NCBI RefSeq assembly: GCF_006716485.1
Contig: NZ_VFPD01000001.1
Span: 773,806 to 837,805 of the forward strand
Direction of reading: 5' to 3'
DNA: 64,000 nt
Source of the DNA: Chryseobacterium aquifrigidense
Lineage (GTDB): Bacteria; Bacteroidota; Bacteroidia; Flavobacteriales; Weeksellaceae
This document shows, one piece after another, positions 26,217 through 35,471 of this stretch. Made by a program: the position numbers and the translations under genes. The notes under the pieces were generated by a model that searched no databases, was not told where the DNA came from, and saw only the letters and a list, made by a program, of their open reading frames with translations. Within the stretch, counting starts at the first letter, position 1, and each line of letters opens with the position of its first letter.

Positions 26217-29200
26217 ATGTTTCTCAATTGTCATTCTTTTCACAGCTTACGCTATGGAACCATTCCTATTCAGGATCTTGTTCAGCAGGCTGCTGAGCAT
26301 AATGTAAGATGCTTAGCATTAACGGATATCAATACTGTTACCGGAATCTATGATTTCTATAAACTTTGTAAGGAAAAAGGGATCAAGCCTATTGTAGGAA
26401 TGGAAGTGAGGGTGGATCATGAACTATATTATATCTGTCTTGCCAAAAATCCTAAAGGGATTGGAGAAGTCAATAAACTTCTCACCGATTACAATTGTGA
26501 TCATGTACAGATTCCAAAGATCAATCCTAATCTTCCTAATAATATCATCATTTATCCTCTGCATAATCTGTCGGAAAAATTATATGATAATGAATACATC
26601 GGTATTCGATACGACGAACTTAATCTGTTGATAAAACCTGAACTGAAAAAGCTGATTCCTAAAATGGTTATTCTTCATCCCGTAACATTTAAAACAAAAC
26701 AGGAATATAACCTGCACAGGATATTGCGAGCCATTGACAACAATACATTGTTATCAAAGCTTAATGAATCAGATGTTTGTAAGGCTACAGAAACGTTTGT
26801 TGATAAAAAAGAACTGTTGCAGAAATATATTCATTATCCTCAGATTATCGAAAATACTAAATCAGTGATCGGTTCCTGCAGTTTTGATTTTGATTTTTCT
26901 ACTCCTAAAAACAAGAAGTATTATACAGATTCAAAAGAAAATGACATTAAGCTGCTGAGAAAATTAGCTTATGAAGGATTGGAAAAAAAGTACTCAATGA
27001 ATCATACAGAAGCTAAACAAAGACTGGAAAAGGAATTGGCAGTCATTGACCAGTTGAATTTCTGTGCGTACTTTTTAATAACCTGGGATATTATCCAATA
27101 CAGTAATAAAATGGGATTTATGCATGTTGGAAGGGGGAGTGGGGCTAACTCGATTGTTAGTTATTGCATTGGTATTACCGCTATCTGTCCGTTGGAACTT
27201 GACTTGTATTTTGAACGATTTCTGAATCTTAACCGCAAGACTCCCCCTGACTTTGACATTGACTGGAGCTGGCAGAGAAGGGATACTATTCTGGAATACA
27301 TTTTTAAAAAGTATGGAAAAGATCATGTCGCTTTTTGCGGAACGAATGTTGAGTTTAAATACCGTTCCATTTTCCGTGAAGTAGGAAAAGCATTCGGGCT
27401 CCCGAAAGAAGAACTGGATGCCCTGGCGACAAAACCCATGAATCAGCATGATAATAATTCAGTATTCAGGCTTGTTCATAAATATGGAAAATTGTTAGAG
27501 AAATTTCCCAATCAAAGAAGTATGCACTCATGTGGAATCTTGATATCGGAAGAACCTATTACCAATTATTCCGCACTGGAGATGCCTCCTAAAGGATTTC
27601 CGATTGTGCAGTTCGATATGCATACTGCTGAAGATATCGGACTGGAAAAATTTGATATCCTCTCTCAACGGGGTTTGGGAACTATTAATGATACCGTACA
27701 ACTTATTGAAGAAAAAAGAGGAATTACTGTAGATATAGAAGATACAACCCTTTCTAAAGATGAGGTAAAATGTAATGAATTTCTGAGTATCGGAAAAACT
27801 ATCGGATGTTTTTATATTGAATCGCCCGCCATGCGGGGATTGCTGAGAAGACTGAAGTGCGATAATTATAAAGTGCTCGTGGCTGCTTCATCGATTATTC
27901 GCCCGGGTGTAGCGCAAAGCGGAATGATGAAAGAGTATATTTTCAGACATAATAATCCTACTCAGTTTGAATATTTTCATGAGGTTTTCGAAAAGGAACT
28001 GGGTGAAACCTACGGCATTATGGTATATCAGGAAGATGTCATTAAAATTGCCTTACATTTCGGAGGGTTACCTGCCTCCGATGGTGATGTTCTTCGCAGA
28101 GCTATGAGCGGTAAGGGCCGTTCTCTGGCGGCACTTCAGAAAGTGAAAGATCATTTTTTTGAATCCTGCAGAGCTAAAGGACATCCTGAACAGCTGTCTA
28201 AAGAGGTATATCGCCAGATAGAATCTTTTGCCGGATATTCCTTTTGTAAAGCACATTCCGCATCTTATGCCGTTGAAAGCTACCAGAGTTTATTTCTTAA
28301 AGTCTATTATCCTATCGAGTTCATGGTATGTGCCATCAATAACGGAGGTGGCTTTTACAGAACGGAAGTATATGTGCATGAAGCTAAGATGTCGGGAGCT
28401 GCCATTAATAATCCATGTGTTAATTTCAGTGAATGGCAAACCACAGTATACGGAACTGATGTCTATCTGGGACTGATGCATATCGAAAAACTGGAAGCAA
28501 GACTGGCTCAGTTGATTCCTGAAGAAAGAAAAAAGAATGGGGATTACCGATCCTTAGAGAACTTTGTCAAAAGAATTCCTATAGGCATCGAAACATTACA
28601 GATCCTGATTTTTATCGGTGCATTCCGGTTTACAGGAAAACAAAAACATGAACTGCTTATTGAAGCAAGATTTTTATTAGGGAATAATAAAGAGGTTTAC
28701 CGGCAGCCTACCTTACTGGAGGAGCCGCAAAAAAGCTACCACCTTCCTAAGATTGAAAGAAATAAGTTTGAAGATGCTTTTGATGAAATAGAAATTCTGG
28801 GGTTTCCGGTTTCCTTTTCTCCTTTTGATCTTCTGCAGACAAAATACCGTGGATCAGTAATGGCTAAGAATCTGATACAATACCATAAGAAGCAGATAAA
28901 AATGCTGGCCTATCTGATTTCAAGAAAACATGTTCCTATCAAAAATAAACGGGATGGAAATAAACGGGATGAAATGTTCTTTGGAACCTGGATTGATGCA
29001 GAAGGCGAGTATTTTGATACTGCTCATTTTCCGGATTCTCTTAAACAATATCCTTTTCAGGGAGGAGGATGTTATCTGCTGTTGGGAACTGTGGAAGTCG
29101 ACTTTCATTTTCCTACGATTACCATTCATAAAATGGCAAAAATGCCTTTCATTCCCGATCCCAGATATTCAATGGATCAGGAAAAATCTCAGGAAATACA

Positions 29201-29291
29201 AAGGAATCTTAGGGAAGACGTTAGTATGACCTTTAGAAAACCTTATCCACAGGAACATGAGATTGGGTTGCCTAGGGAAAAGATGAGGTAG
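26217..29291 (+). CDS. DnaE-type DNA polymerase III alpha subunit (probably error-prone)
   Basis: Seen: 1024 residues. The N-terminal PHP domain includes NCHSFHSLRYG, ALTDINTVTG and GMEVRVDH. The palm carries TPPDFDIDWSW with the catalytic aspartates, and MVYQEDVIKIA and RRAMSGKGR of the DnaE fold are present. The protein is shorter than the usual replicative enzyme (about 1150-1200) and lacks much of the C-terminal tau-binding region. Known: a second, shorter DnaE encoded beside a Y-family polymerase is the signature of damage-induced mutagenesis cassettes (the ImuB-DnaE2 idea). Here the partner is DinB-like, and no ImuA gene is seen. Confidence 0.9.
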   Translation: MFLNCHSFHSLRYGTIPIQDLVQQAAEHNVRCLALTDINTVTGIYDFYKLCKEKGIKPIVGMEVRVDHELYYICLAKNPKGIGEVNKLLTDYNCDHVQIPKINPNLPNNIIIYPLHNLSEKLYDNEYIGIRYDELNLLIKPELKKLIPKMVILHPVTFKTKQEYNLHRILRAIDNNTLLSKLNESDVCKATETFVDKKELLQKYIHYPQIIENTKSVIGSCSFDFDFSTPKNKKYYTDSKENDIKLLRKLAYEGLEKKYSMNHTEAKQRLEKELAVIDQLNFCAYFLITWDIIQYSNKMGFMHVGRGSGANSIVSYCIGITAICPLELDLYFERFLNLNRKTPPDFDIDWSWQRRDTILEYIFKKYGKDHVAFCGTNVEFKYRSIFREVGKAFGLPKEELDALATKPMNQHDNNSVFRLVHKYGKLLEKFPNQRSMHSCGILISEEPITNYSALEMPPKGFPIVQFDMHTAEDIGLEKFDILSQRGLGTINDTVQLIEEKRGITVDIEDTTLSKDEVKCNEFLSIGKTIGCFYIESPAMRGLLRRLKCDNYKVLVAASSIIRPGVAQSGMMKEYIFRHNNPTQFEYFHEVFEKELGETYGIMVYQEDVIKIALHFGGLPASDGDVLRRAMSGKGRSLAALQKVKDHFFESCRAKGHPEQLSKEVYRQIESFAGYSFCKAHSASYAVESYQSLFLKVYYPIEFMVCAINNGGGFYRTEVYVHEAKMSGAAINNPCVNFSEWQTTVYGTDVYLGLMHIEKLEARLAQLIPEERKKNGDYRSLENFVKRIPIGIETLQILIFIGAFRFTGKQKHELLIEARFLLGNNKEVYRQPTLLEEPQKSYHLPKIERNKFEDAFDEIEILGFPVSFSPFDLLQTKYRGSVMAKNLIQYHKKQIKMLAYLISRKHVPIKNKRDGNKRDEMFFGTWIDAEGEYFDTAHFPDSLKQYPFQGGGCYLLLGTVEVDFHFPTITIHKMAKMPFIPDPRYSMDQEKSQEIQRNLREDVSMTFRKPYPQEHEIGLPREKMR

Positions 29292-29419
29292 TCTAATTAA
29301 TTATAAAAATCAAAAAGAGTTATATTTTTTTAATTTGAGAAATGACCTTAAAATTATGGACATAATATAAAAGATATTTTACTCTATTTCAAAGTTGTAA
29401 AAAATAATTATAGAAATAA

Positions 29420-30640
29420 TTAATAAAGTTCAATATATTGGCTCTGATAGCTTATTTCCGGAGCATCAACTGATATTTTATCAAAAATTTGTCTTTCTAA
29501 GATTTGTATCATTCTTTTTATCAAATGTATAACATCACTATATTCATCCGGATTAGATGTTGTGATATGAAACTCACTTTCTTTGTTGTGTACGATGCTG
29601 TTTCTTATTCGATAAATAAGAGTTGCAATATGTGATGGTTCATTGTTGTTAAATCCATTCATTCCCCAATACTTTCTAATAAATGTACTTTCAGTTGCAC
29701 TTAGTGGAGCAAAATTAAAATTTCCTGAGGCAATTTCTGCGGAAAATATTTTCTCAAAATTACGTTTCAGTAATTGGAGTTCTTTATTACTGGAATCACC
29801 TTTGCCCGTTAGGCTATGTATCTCTCTAATAAAAGTTCTATTATTTCGCGCCTTATCCTCCAGTTCAACTAACTCACGTCTGTATGCCAAATATTCAATA
29901 ATATGATAAAGTTTAAGAAACCTTGTGATAACATCACTAGCGTGATTTAACTCATTGATAATATCAAAAAGTTCAAAATATTGTTGATAATTAGTAGTAT
30001 GAACTAAAGCAGCGTTTGCACCATGTAACAATGAATAATCCAGGACAGGAGCAAGTTTAATTTTTCCACCTTGTAAAAGCTCTTTATAATAAAGATAGCC
30101 ATAAATACTTAAATTACTGTTTGGTGCCGCAATCTTTCGAACCAAAATTCCATGAAGATCATCAGAATTTTCAATTAGAATTAATAGACCAATTGCTTTG
30201 GTGGTATCAGTATTATTTATTGCGGTTGATAGATAATCGACAAGAGTACGATATGCAGAAGGGATATTGTCAATTAATGATAAAGGGGTAATTTCAACCA
30301 ATTTCTTTAGTGCTAAATAACCAAATTCACTATCCGCATAACTAAATGCTCTATTTCTTTTAAGAAAATCCGGTTGTGCAAAATTAATTAATTCTATTGC
30401 TGTGAGTGAAATAAATTGATTATCCAGATAGTCTGAACCAATTTTTGCTTCTTTAAAAGAATCAAGCAATTCATAAATTCTCGGTACTGCAATAATTAAA
30501 GGGTCATTTTTTAATGTATCAATTATTTGATCATTTGAAATCAGATCGTTATCTACTTGAGGATTAAAATCAGCTATATTCAATCCATAATGCGAATGGA
30601 TTATTTTGTACAGATTCTTTAGTATTTCTCTACCGTTCAT
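29420..30640 (-). CDS. HEPN-domain protein, candidate ribonuclease
   Basis: Seen: 406 residues. The C-terminal third has a HEPN-like arrangement: a helix with FLKLYHIIEYLAYRREL (about 240-255) and later YRIRNSIVHNKE, whose RNSIVH (around residues 346-351) is an exact R-x4-H motif. The N-terminal two-thirds are alpha-helical with no motif I recognise. Known: R-x4-6-H HEPN proteins are often metal-independent RNases used in toxin and abortive-infection systems. It lies 21 bases after a DGQ-type gene on the same strand, so the two form an operon. A toxin/effector role is inference. Confidence 0.65.
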   Translation of the reverse strand: MNGREILKNLYKIIHSHYGLNIADFNPQVDNDLISNDQIIDTLKNDPLIIAVPRIYELLDSFKEAKIGSDYLDNQFISLTAIELINFAQPDFLKRNRAFSYADSEFGYLALKKLVEITPLSLIDNIPSAYRTLVDYLSTAINNTDTTKAIGLLILIENSDDLHGILVRKIAAPNSNLSIYGYLYYKELLQGGKIKLAPVLDYSLLHGANAALVHTTNYQQYFELFDIINELNHASDVITRFLKLYHIIEYLAYRRELVELEDKARNNRTFIREIHSLTGKGDSSNKELQLLKRNFEKIFSAEIASGNFNFAPLSATESTFIRKYWGMNGFNNNEPSHIATLIYRIRNSIVHNKESEFHITTSNPDEYSDVIHLIKRMIQILERQIFDKISVDAPEISYQSQYIELY

Positions 30641-30661
30641 AGAACTTTTTGTTTTTTTAGA

Positions 30662-31900
30662 TTATGCATTAAAAATCATTTCCCAAGAAGGCTTTTTACC
30701 TTCGAGTAGCTCTATGGTATAATTCATGATCATTTTTCTAATAAAGCTACCGATATTCACTGATCGGCTTGACATGAGATTATATTGAGCAGTAAAGCCA
30801 TTTAGATCATATCCAATCTTATCGACTTTCTCCATAAGCTCTTCAAAACTTGCTTCTGTTAGTCTCGATAAATCATCTATTGGCATTTTTTCATCTACTT
30901 TGGCATAGCTTCCCAAACCTGCTAATATTCCTGTTATGGTAGTATCTTTTACAAACCATTTATTTCCTTCAGTCTCTCCTTCTTTTTGAAGTATAGCTTC
31001 GTCGAGATATTTCAAATTCTCTAAGAATGATTTAATAAAATCACTACTAAATATTTCTTCGTTTATATTATCGGTAGATTGATCTTGACTTAGTTCCTCA
31101 ATATCTAAATCATCCAAGGAAACACGAAGAGCTTTTTTCTCCAAAAATGAACGTAATCCTATTATTATTGAGGTAAACATATAGTCACCAGCCATTCTGT
31201 CACCTGATTTTATTTTTGTTGCATCTGCATCTTTTTCTCTGAATAGGCGAATTCCTAACTGTTGAGCTTGCAGATCTTCCCATAAGTATAAAAAAAGTAA
31301 TTCATATTGATGTGTTGTACTTACACTTCGCTGTCCAGCGTTTAAAACTAACATCTTATGAATAACTTTTTTAGGTGTAAGGTTTACCCAAAGAATAAAG
31401 TAAACATCAAAACTGTAAAAAGCATCTCGAATCTTATCAAATTCTTTATCATTAAATAATTTCTTAATCTTTGCTAAAGAAACAATTCCACTGTCAAAGA
31501 AAATAGGATACTTCTCTTTGATATATTTTGCGAACGTAATAGGATCTACATCTTTGTCTGCTTCATATTCTTTAACTAATTTATTATGAGCCCAAAGCCT
31601 GAACGTTCTTTGAAGTCCATCCAAAATCTCGATTTTTTCCATATCCACTTTAATTTCGTCACCAACTTTTGACGTTATCAATTCGTGACTGTAAGTGAGG
31701 GTTATCGGCGGAATTGGATCTTTTTCTTTTATTGTAGTTACTAAACTATCAAGATATTGATTTTTTACAATTTTTCTTTGTATCGAAAAGTTATAAAATC
31801 CTTCTTTCAAACTTTCAAGATATTCTTCTAGGTTTCCTTTGCAAAGAATCCACTCTCTATCTCCTAATGATTTGTAGTCTAATATTTGTACTTTAAACAT
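30662..31900 (-). CDS. DGQ-motif protein (DUF262/DGQHR-like, ParB-type fold)
   Basis: Seen: 412 residues. The motif ILDGLQRTFRL places D-G-x-Q-R at residues 94-98, and NAGQRSVSTTHQYE (about 187-200) resembles the second conserved block of DGQHR/DndB-type proteins. An upstream segment FYNFSIQRKIVKNQY fits the family's first strand-helix. Known: DGQxR proteins include DUF262 (GmrSD-type nucleases) and DndB-type regulators of DNA modification; they share a ParB-like nucleotide-binding fold. No HNH or DUF1524 nuclease domain is visible at the C-terminus. It is the first gene of a pair with a HEPN protein. Confidence 0.6.
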   Translation of the reverse strand: MFKVQILDYKSLGDREWILCKGNLEEYLESLKEGFYNFSIQRKIVKNQYLDSLVTTIKEKDPIPPITLTYSHELITSKVGDEIKVDMEKIEILDGLQRTFRLWAHNKLVKEYEADKDVDPITFAKYIKEKYPIFFDSGIVSLAKIKKLFNDKEFDKIRDAFYSFDVYFILWVNLTPKKVIHKMLVLNAGQRSVSTTHQYELLFLYLWEDLQAQQLGIRLFREKDADATKIKSGDRMAGDYMFTSIIIGLRSFLEKKALRVSLDDLDIEELSQDQSTDNINEEIFSSDFIKSFLENLKYLDEAILQKEGETEGNKWFVKDTTITGILAGLGSYAKVDEKMPIDDLSRLTEASFEELMEKVDKIGYDLNGFTAQYNLMSSRSVNIGSFIRKMIMNYTIELLEGKKPSWEMIFNA

Positions 31901-32064
31901 TTCGCTTTACTTTTTTTAACTTGAGAGGACCGCAGATTAGCATCCTTGAATTGATTAGAAATAATTTTGTCAGAAAATAGCATTTATTGTAAAAATACAA
32001 ATTTAAATGATTTTGAAAAAAACTATTTGGTATGCATTAACCGGATAGTTATGATGTACATTAA

Positions 32065-32637
32065 TTATTTGAATGTCAACGTAACAGTATGAACTGCAGA
32101 ATTTTCATATTCGCTACCAATATCAGCGCCTACACCCCAGATTTCAAATTCTACTCCTAATGCAGTAATATTTTTTATCATAAATGAAATTTCAACTGAA
32201 AATTCATTTTTTTCCAATCCGGTAATTACATCCTTGGTATCAATCCATTGAGTTGCAGCTTTGACAATAGCTTTTGTTAAATTATTTTCAAAACTCTGTA
32301 TTCCATTTTTTTTTGAACCTGATTTTAAATTTGCTAACGAAGTTTTTGCATAATTAAATTTAACAGTGGTGGCTTTTTCAAGTTGCCATTTTTTTGTTGC
32401 TTTGACAAATAATTTAAATTCACCTCCTCCTTTAGCATCATAAGTAGTTGATAAAGCAATCTCGGCATTCTTAATCTCAATTTTCCTGCCTTCTAAATCG
32501 GCACTCGCACGACTTAAGCTATTATTAATAATAGATATCATTGATTTAAGTGGATAAGTGGTAGGTGAAGATTCTGTTGTTTGTGCGAATAGAAGATTTC
32601 CAAAAAGGCACAATAGTAATAAAATTAAATTTTTCAT
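32065..32637 (-). CDS. Secreted small protein, unknown function (trypco2-like?)
   Basis: Seen: 190 residues with a clear signal peptide (MKNLILLLLCLFGNLLFAQ). The middle helix is SMISIINNSLSRASADLEGR, followed by beta-rich segments AEIALSTTYDAKGGGEFKLFVKA and FSVEISFMIKNI and a beta-rich tail. The helix plus Gly-rich beta pattern recalls trypsin-co-occurring (trypco2) domains, but this is a weak resemblance. It is divergent from a membrane-anchored exonuclease VII-like gene with 179 bases between them. No catalytic residues are apparent. Confidence 0.5.
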   Translation of the reverse strand: MKNLILLLLCLFGNLLFAQTTESSPTTYPLKSMISIINNSLSRASADLEGRKIEIKNAEIALSTTYDAKGGGEFKLFVKATKKWQLEKATTVKFNYAKTSLANLKSGSKKNGIQSFENNLTKAIVKAATQWIDTKDVITGLEKNEFSVEISFMIKNITALGVEFEIWGVGADIGSEYENSAVHTVTLTFK

Positions 32638-32816
32638 GATTAGTTTTTATGGTTTTTAAGTTTGCTCTAAGTTACTCAATTGAACATAATTATCAGTATT
32701 AAATTTTATCATTAAAACTCTCAATGTATTATTAACTATGGTAGAGTAAAGAATACTGGGATTAAATCAAAAATGATATCTTTACTATCTTAATTGATTA
32801 TTTTTATTAAATAATA

Positions 32817-34073
32817 ATGTTACATACAGATTCCGTTTATCAAATCTATTCTCCTTCATCAGTACTTGGTTTATTTAGTAACGCACTAAAAATTAATGCA
32901 ACTATTAATCTTATTTACCTAAAAGGTAGATATGCATATGGTGGAGGTAAGGCATATGGTAATTACTATTACGATAATTTATTTTCGGAATCGGATAACA
33001 TTTCAATAGGAGTTAGAATTTCAGCATTATTAAGAACAAAGATTGTTAATAATGATGTGTATACTTTACGTGGGTATATTGAAAAAAGTATAAAAAACTC
33101 TTCTGTTGAGTTAAGGTTTGTGGTAGATGAAATTATACAACAGGAAGAGAGAGCGATCTCGGAAGAAGAGTTACAGCGGTATGAACTTATACAGGAAAAA
33201 CTGAAAAAAGGATCAACGGATCTGGAAACGGTAATCAGAAATAAAATACTAAAAGAAGAACCTATCAGAATTGCGAATATTTATGGAAATAATGCGATTG
33301 TTCAAAGAGACTTTGCTGAAGGACTTGATGTTTCGCAGAAATATATTCAGGTTTCTGAATATACCTGCAGCATTACCTCTTCGACATCCATTGCAGAAAA
33401 ACTGAAGGAAGTCTCTAAATCTGAGTATGATATTATTGCGTTAGTCAGAGGAGGAGGGGATCGCCAAAGCATGGAGACCTTTAATGATATTACATTATCA
33501 AAACTCTTTATTAATTTACCGGCAGTGTCGGTAACGGCTATTGGACATACAGTAGATGAAACCCTTTTGGATAAACTCGCTGATAAACGTTTTCATTTGC
33601 CTCATGATTACGGTGCAGGTCTACATGCTATTGTAGAGAAGCTATTACATGAAAAGTCCAATTCGAGAGCGTTGCTTATTGATGAGGTTAAAAAAGATGT
33701 TAGCAAGCAATTTACTGAGCAAGTGAAAACATTGTCCGAGCAACTTGCTAAAAAAACGGAAGAATTTCAAAAACTACAGGAGATTTCTTCTAAGCAACTT
33801 ATTGATACACAGAAAAATTTCACTGAACAGCAAAAACAAAGACAGCTGGAGATGGATAATTATAAAAAAGAAATATCCGTACTGTACGAAAAGAATTTGC
33901 AATCTGTTATTAATGAGAAAACAGCATCTTTGAAAGCAGGTATGGAATCTTTACAGAAAGAAAATTCCAGACTTACTACAGAAGTTCAGCAAAGCAAAGG
34001 GGATTATTCCAAGATTATTATTGCTGTGATTGTGGCTCTGCTAATTGGTTTTGCTGTAGCAAAAATTTTATGA
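32817..34073 (+). CDS. Membrane-anchored exonuclease VII large subunit-like protein
   Basis: Seen: 418 residues. An N-terminal OB-like region (about 1-110) resembles XseA. A catalytic-like domain has IALVRGGGDRQSMETFND near residue 211 and AVSVTAIGHTVDETLLDKLAD near 241, both XseA hallmarks. A long coiled coil (about 268-395) and one C-terminal membrane helix (about 400-418, IIIAVIVALLIGFAVAKIL) follow. Known: exonuclease VII degrades single-stranded DNA as XseA plus several XseB subunits and is cytosolic. Here there is no xseB next door and a membrane tail replaces the usual end, so this is a diverged paralogue, probably not housekeeping. Confidence 0.75.
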   Translation: MLHTDSVYQIYSPSSVLGLFSNALKINATINLIYLKGRYAYGGGKAYGNYYYDNLFSESDNISIGVRISALLRTKIVNNDVYTLRGYIEKSIKNSSVELRFVVDEIIQQEERAISEEELQRYELIQEKLKKGSTDLETVIRNKILKEEPIRIANIYGNNAIVQRDFAEGLDVSQKYIQVSEYTCSITSSTSIAEKLKEVSKSEYDIIALVRGGGDRQSMETFNDITLSKLFINLPAVSVTAIGHTVDETLLDKLADKRFHLPHDYGAGLHAIVEKLLHEKSNSRALLIDEVKKDVSKQFTEQVKTLSEQLAKKTEEFQKLQEISSKQLIDTQKNFTEQQKQRQLEMDNYKKEISVLYEKNLQSVINEKTASLKAGMESLQKENSRLTTEVQQSKGDYSKIIIAVIVALLIGFAVAKIL

Positions 34074-34150
34074 TATCCTTTACAGTCATTATGTAATTTC
34101 CTATTTTTCTAATTGCCCTCAGAGTTGAATGCTGATAATTTATTAGCTTG

Positions 34151-35242
34151 TCACTTATACTTTATCTGAAGAGAATTTTCAATAAGGCTATTAATTGATA
34201 AATATTTCATATATGGAGACATGGTGGTATCATGATAATTTCTAACCAAAATAAATTCTGTATCTGTTAAACTTTCTAATAATGGAGGATAAGCTGGATC
34301 ATCAGCGATTAAAATAACCTGCTTTAAGTTGTCATCTATTATGCTATCATAGATTGAAAAACATATTAAATCATGTGTACGTACATAGTAAATATTAATC
34401 AAGTAATTATCAACTTTTACTATTTCTGAATCAAATGAAAAACTTTCAATACTATGATAATTAGAAATGAAAATTGTAAGTTCAACAAAAATTTTTCCAT
34501 TCGTCCTATCCATTGCTTTAAAATGTATGAAGAAATCACTTAAAAGTCTAAGAAATAAAGAACTTCTTACACTTTTGTTGAATGATTTAATTGTATTATC
34601 ATTTTCAAGAGACCTAAGGGTAGCTCGGATCTCATTATTTAAATAAATTCCATCGGCCAAAATGTTAATAGAAGGTTTGGCTTGTTTTATAGTTTTTAAG
34701 AGATTAAAGTATTTTTGTCTGAAAAAATCTGAAGCCATTAATTGTGAATCATCACTTGACCATGCTCTAACAATCTCCAAATCTTCAAATTCATGAAACC
34801 CTTCTAACCAGATTTGATCTCCTGTTACGTTTCTTACATACTCAGAAATAACTTTACAGCAAAGTTGAGGAAATTTAACAACCTGCACTTCAGCAAACCT
34901 TATGATTCCCCATCCTTTATTTAAAAAGTACTGATTTCTAACTTCATCCTTCTCTTGATCATTTGTATGAATTGGAATATTTCCTCTTAAAGTGTAAGGT
35001 TCATCGATTTCAATATCTATATAGAGACTATATTCTGGAATATGCAGCACATAGTCAGGATAATATGGGTGTGTTTTGCCATCATCTATTATTACATTTT
35101 TGTAGACATAATTTTTAAAATAACTTAAGAACTTTTTTTCAAAGAAACTTTCACTAAAACCTGTTTTGGAGTTTTTGGTTGGTATCATTTTTTGTTCCAA
35201 AGGAGTGTGCTTAGGATAAAATATATGAGGATATTCTTTCAT
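34151..35242 (-). CDS. PD-(D/E)XK-like endonuclease-domain protein
   Basis: Seen: 363 residues. The N-terminal 140 residues look like a restriction-endonuclease fold: a helix with SESFFEKKFLSYF, then HPYYPDYVLHIPE (Asp-63), then LYIDIEIDEPY (acidic cluster 76-81), and later KGWGIIRFAEVQVV, as in DUF559/Vsr-like proteins. The usual lysine of (D/E)xK is replaced in this acidic cluster. The remainder (about 150-363) is unrecognised. It is divergent from the giant sacsin-like ATPase gene with 229 bases between start codons, suggesting shared control and possibly a joint system. Confidence 0.6.
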   Translation of the reverse strand: MKEYPHIFYPKHTPLEQKMIPTKNSKTGFSESFFEKKFLSYFKNYVYKNVIIDDGKTHPYYPDYVLHIPEYSLYIDIEIDEPYTLRGNIPIHTNDQEKDEVRNQYFLNKGWGIIRFAEVQVVKFPQLCCKVISEYVRNVTGDQIWLEGFHEFEDLEIVRAWSSDDSQLMASDFFRQKYFNLLKTIKQAKPSINILADGIYLNNEIRATLRSLENDNTIKSFNKSVRSSLFLRLLSDFFIHFKAMDRTNGKIFVELTIFISNYHSIESFSFDSEIVKVDNYLINIYYVRTHDLICFSIYDSIIDDNLKQVILIADDPAYPPLLESLTDTEFILVRNYHDTTMSPYMKYLSINSLIENSLQIKYK

Positions 35243-35471
35243 TGAATGAATTTAATATAACAATAATGCTGATAATAAGGGAAGTTAAAGGATGAATACG
35301 GCTTTCCGCAATTATTAATAATTATTTTTAATAAATTTGGAATTAGTGTTAAATATAAACAAAACTAATAACTCAGCTAATAGAAAACTTATTAATTTCA
35401 TTTTCTAATTATTGATGGTAAACTCTGCCATTCATTCCGATATTTAATGAGACAATCTATATTCCCATAAA

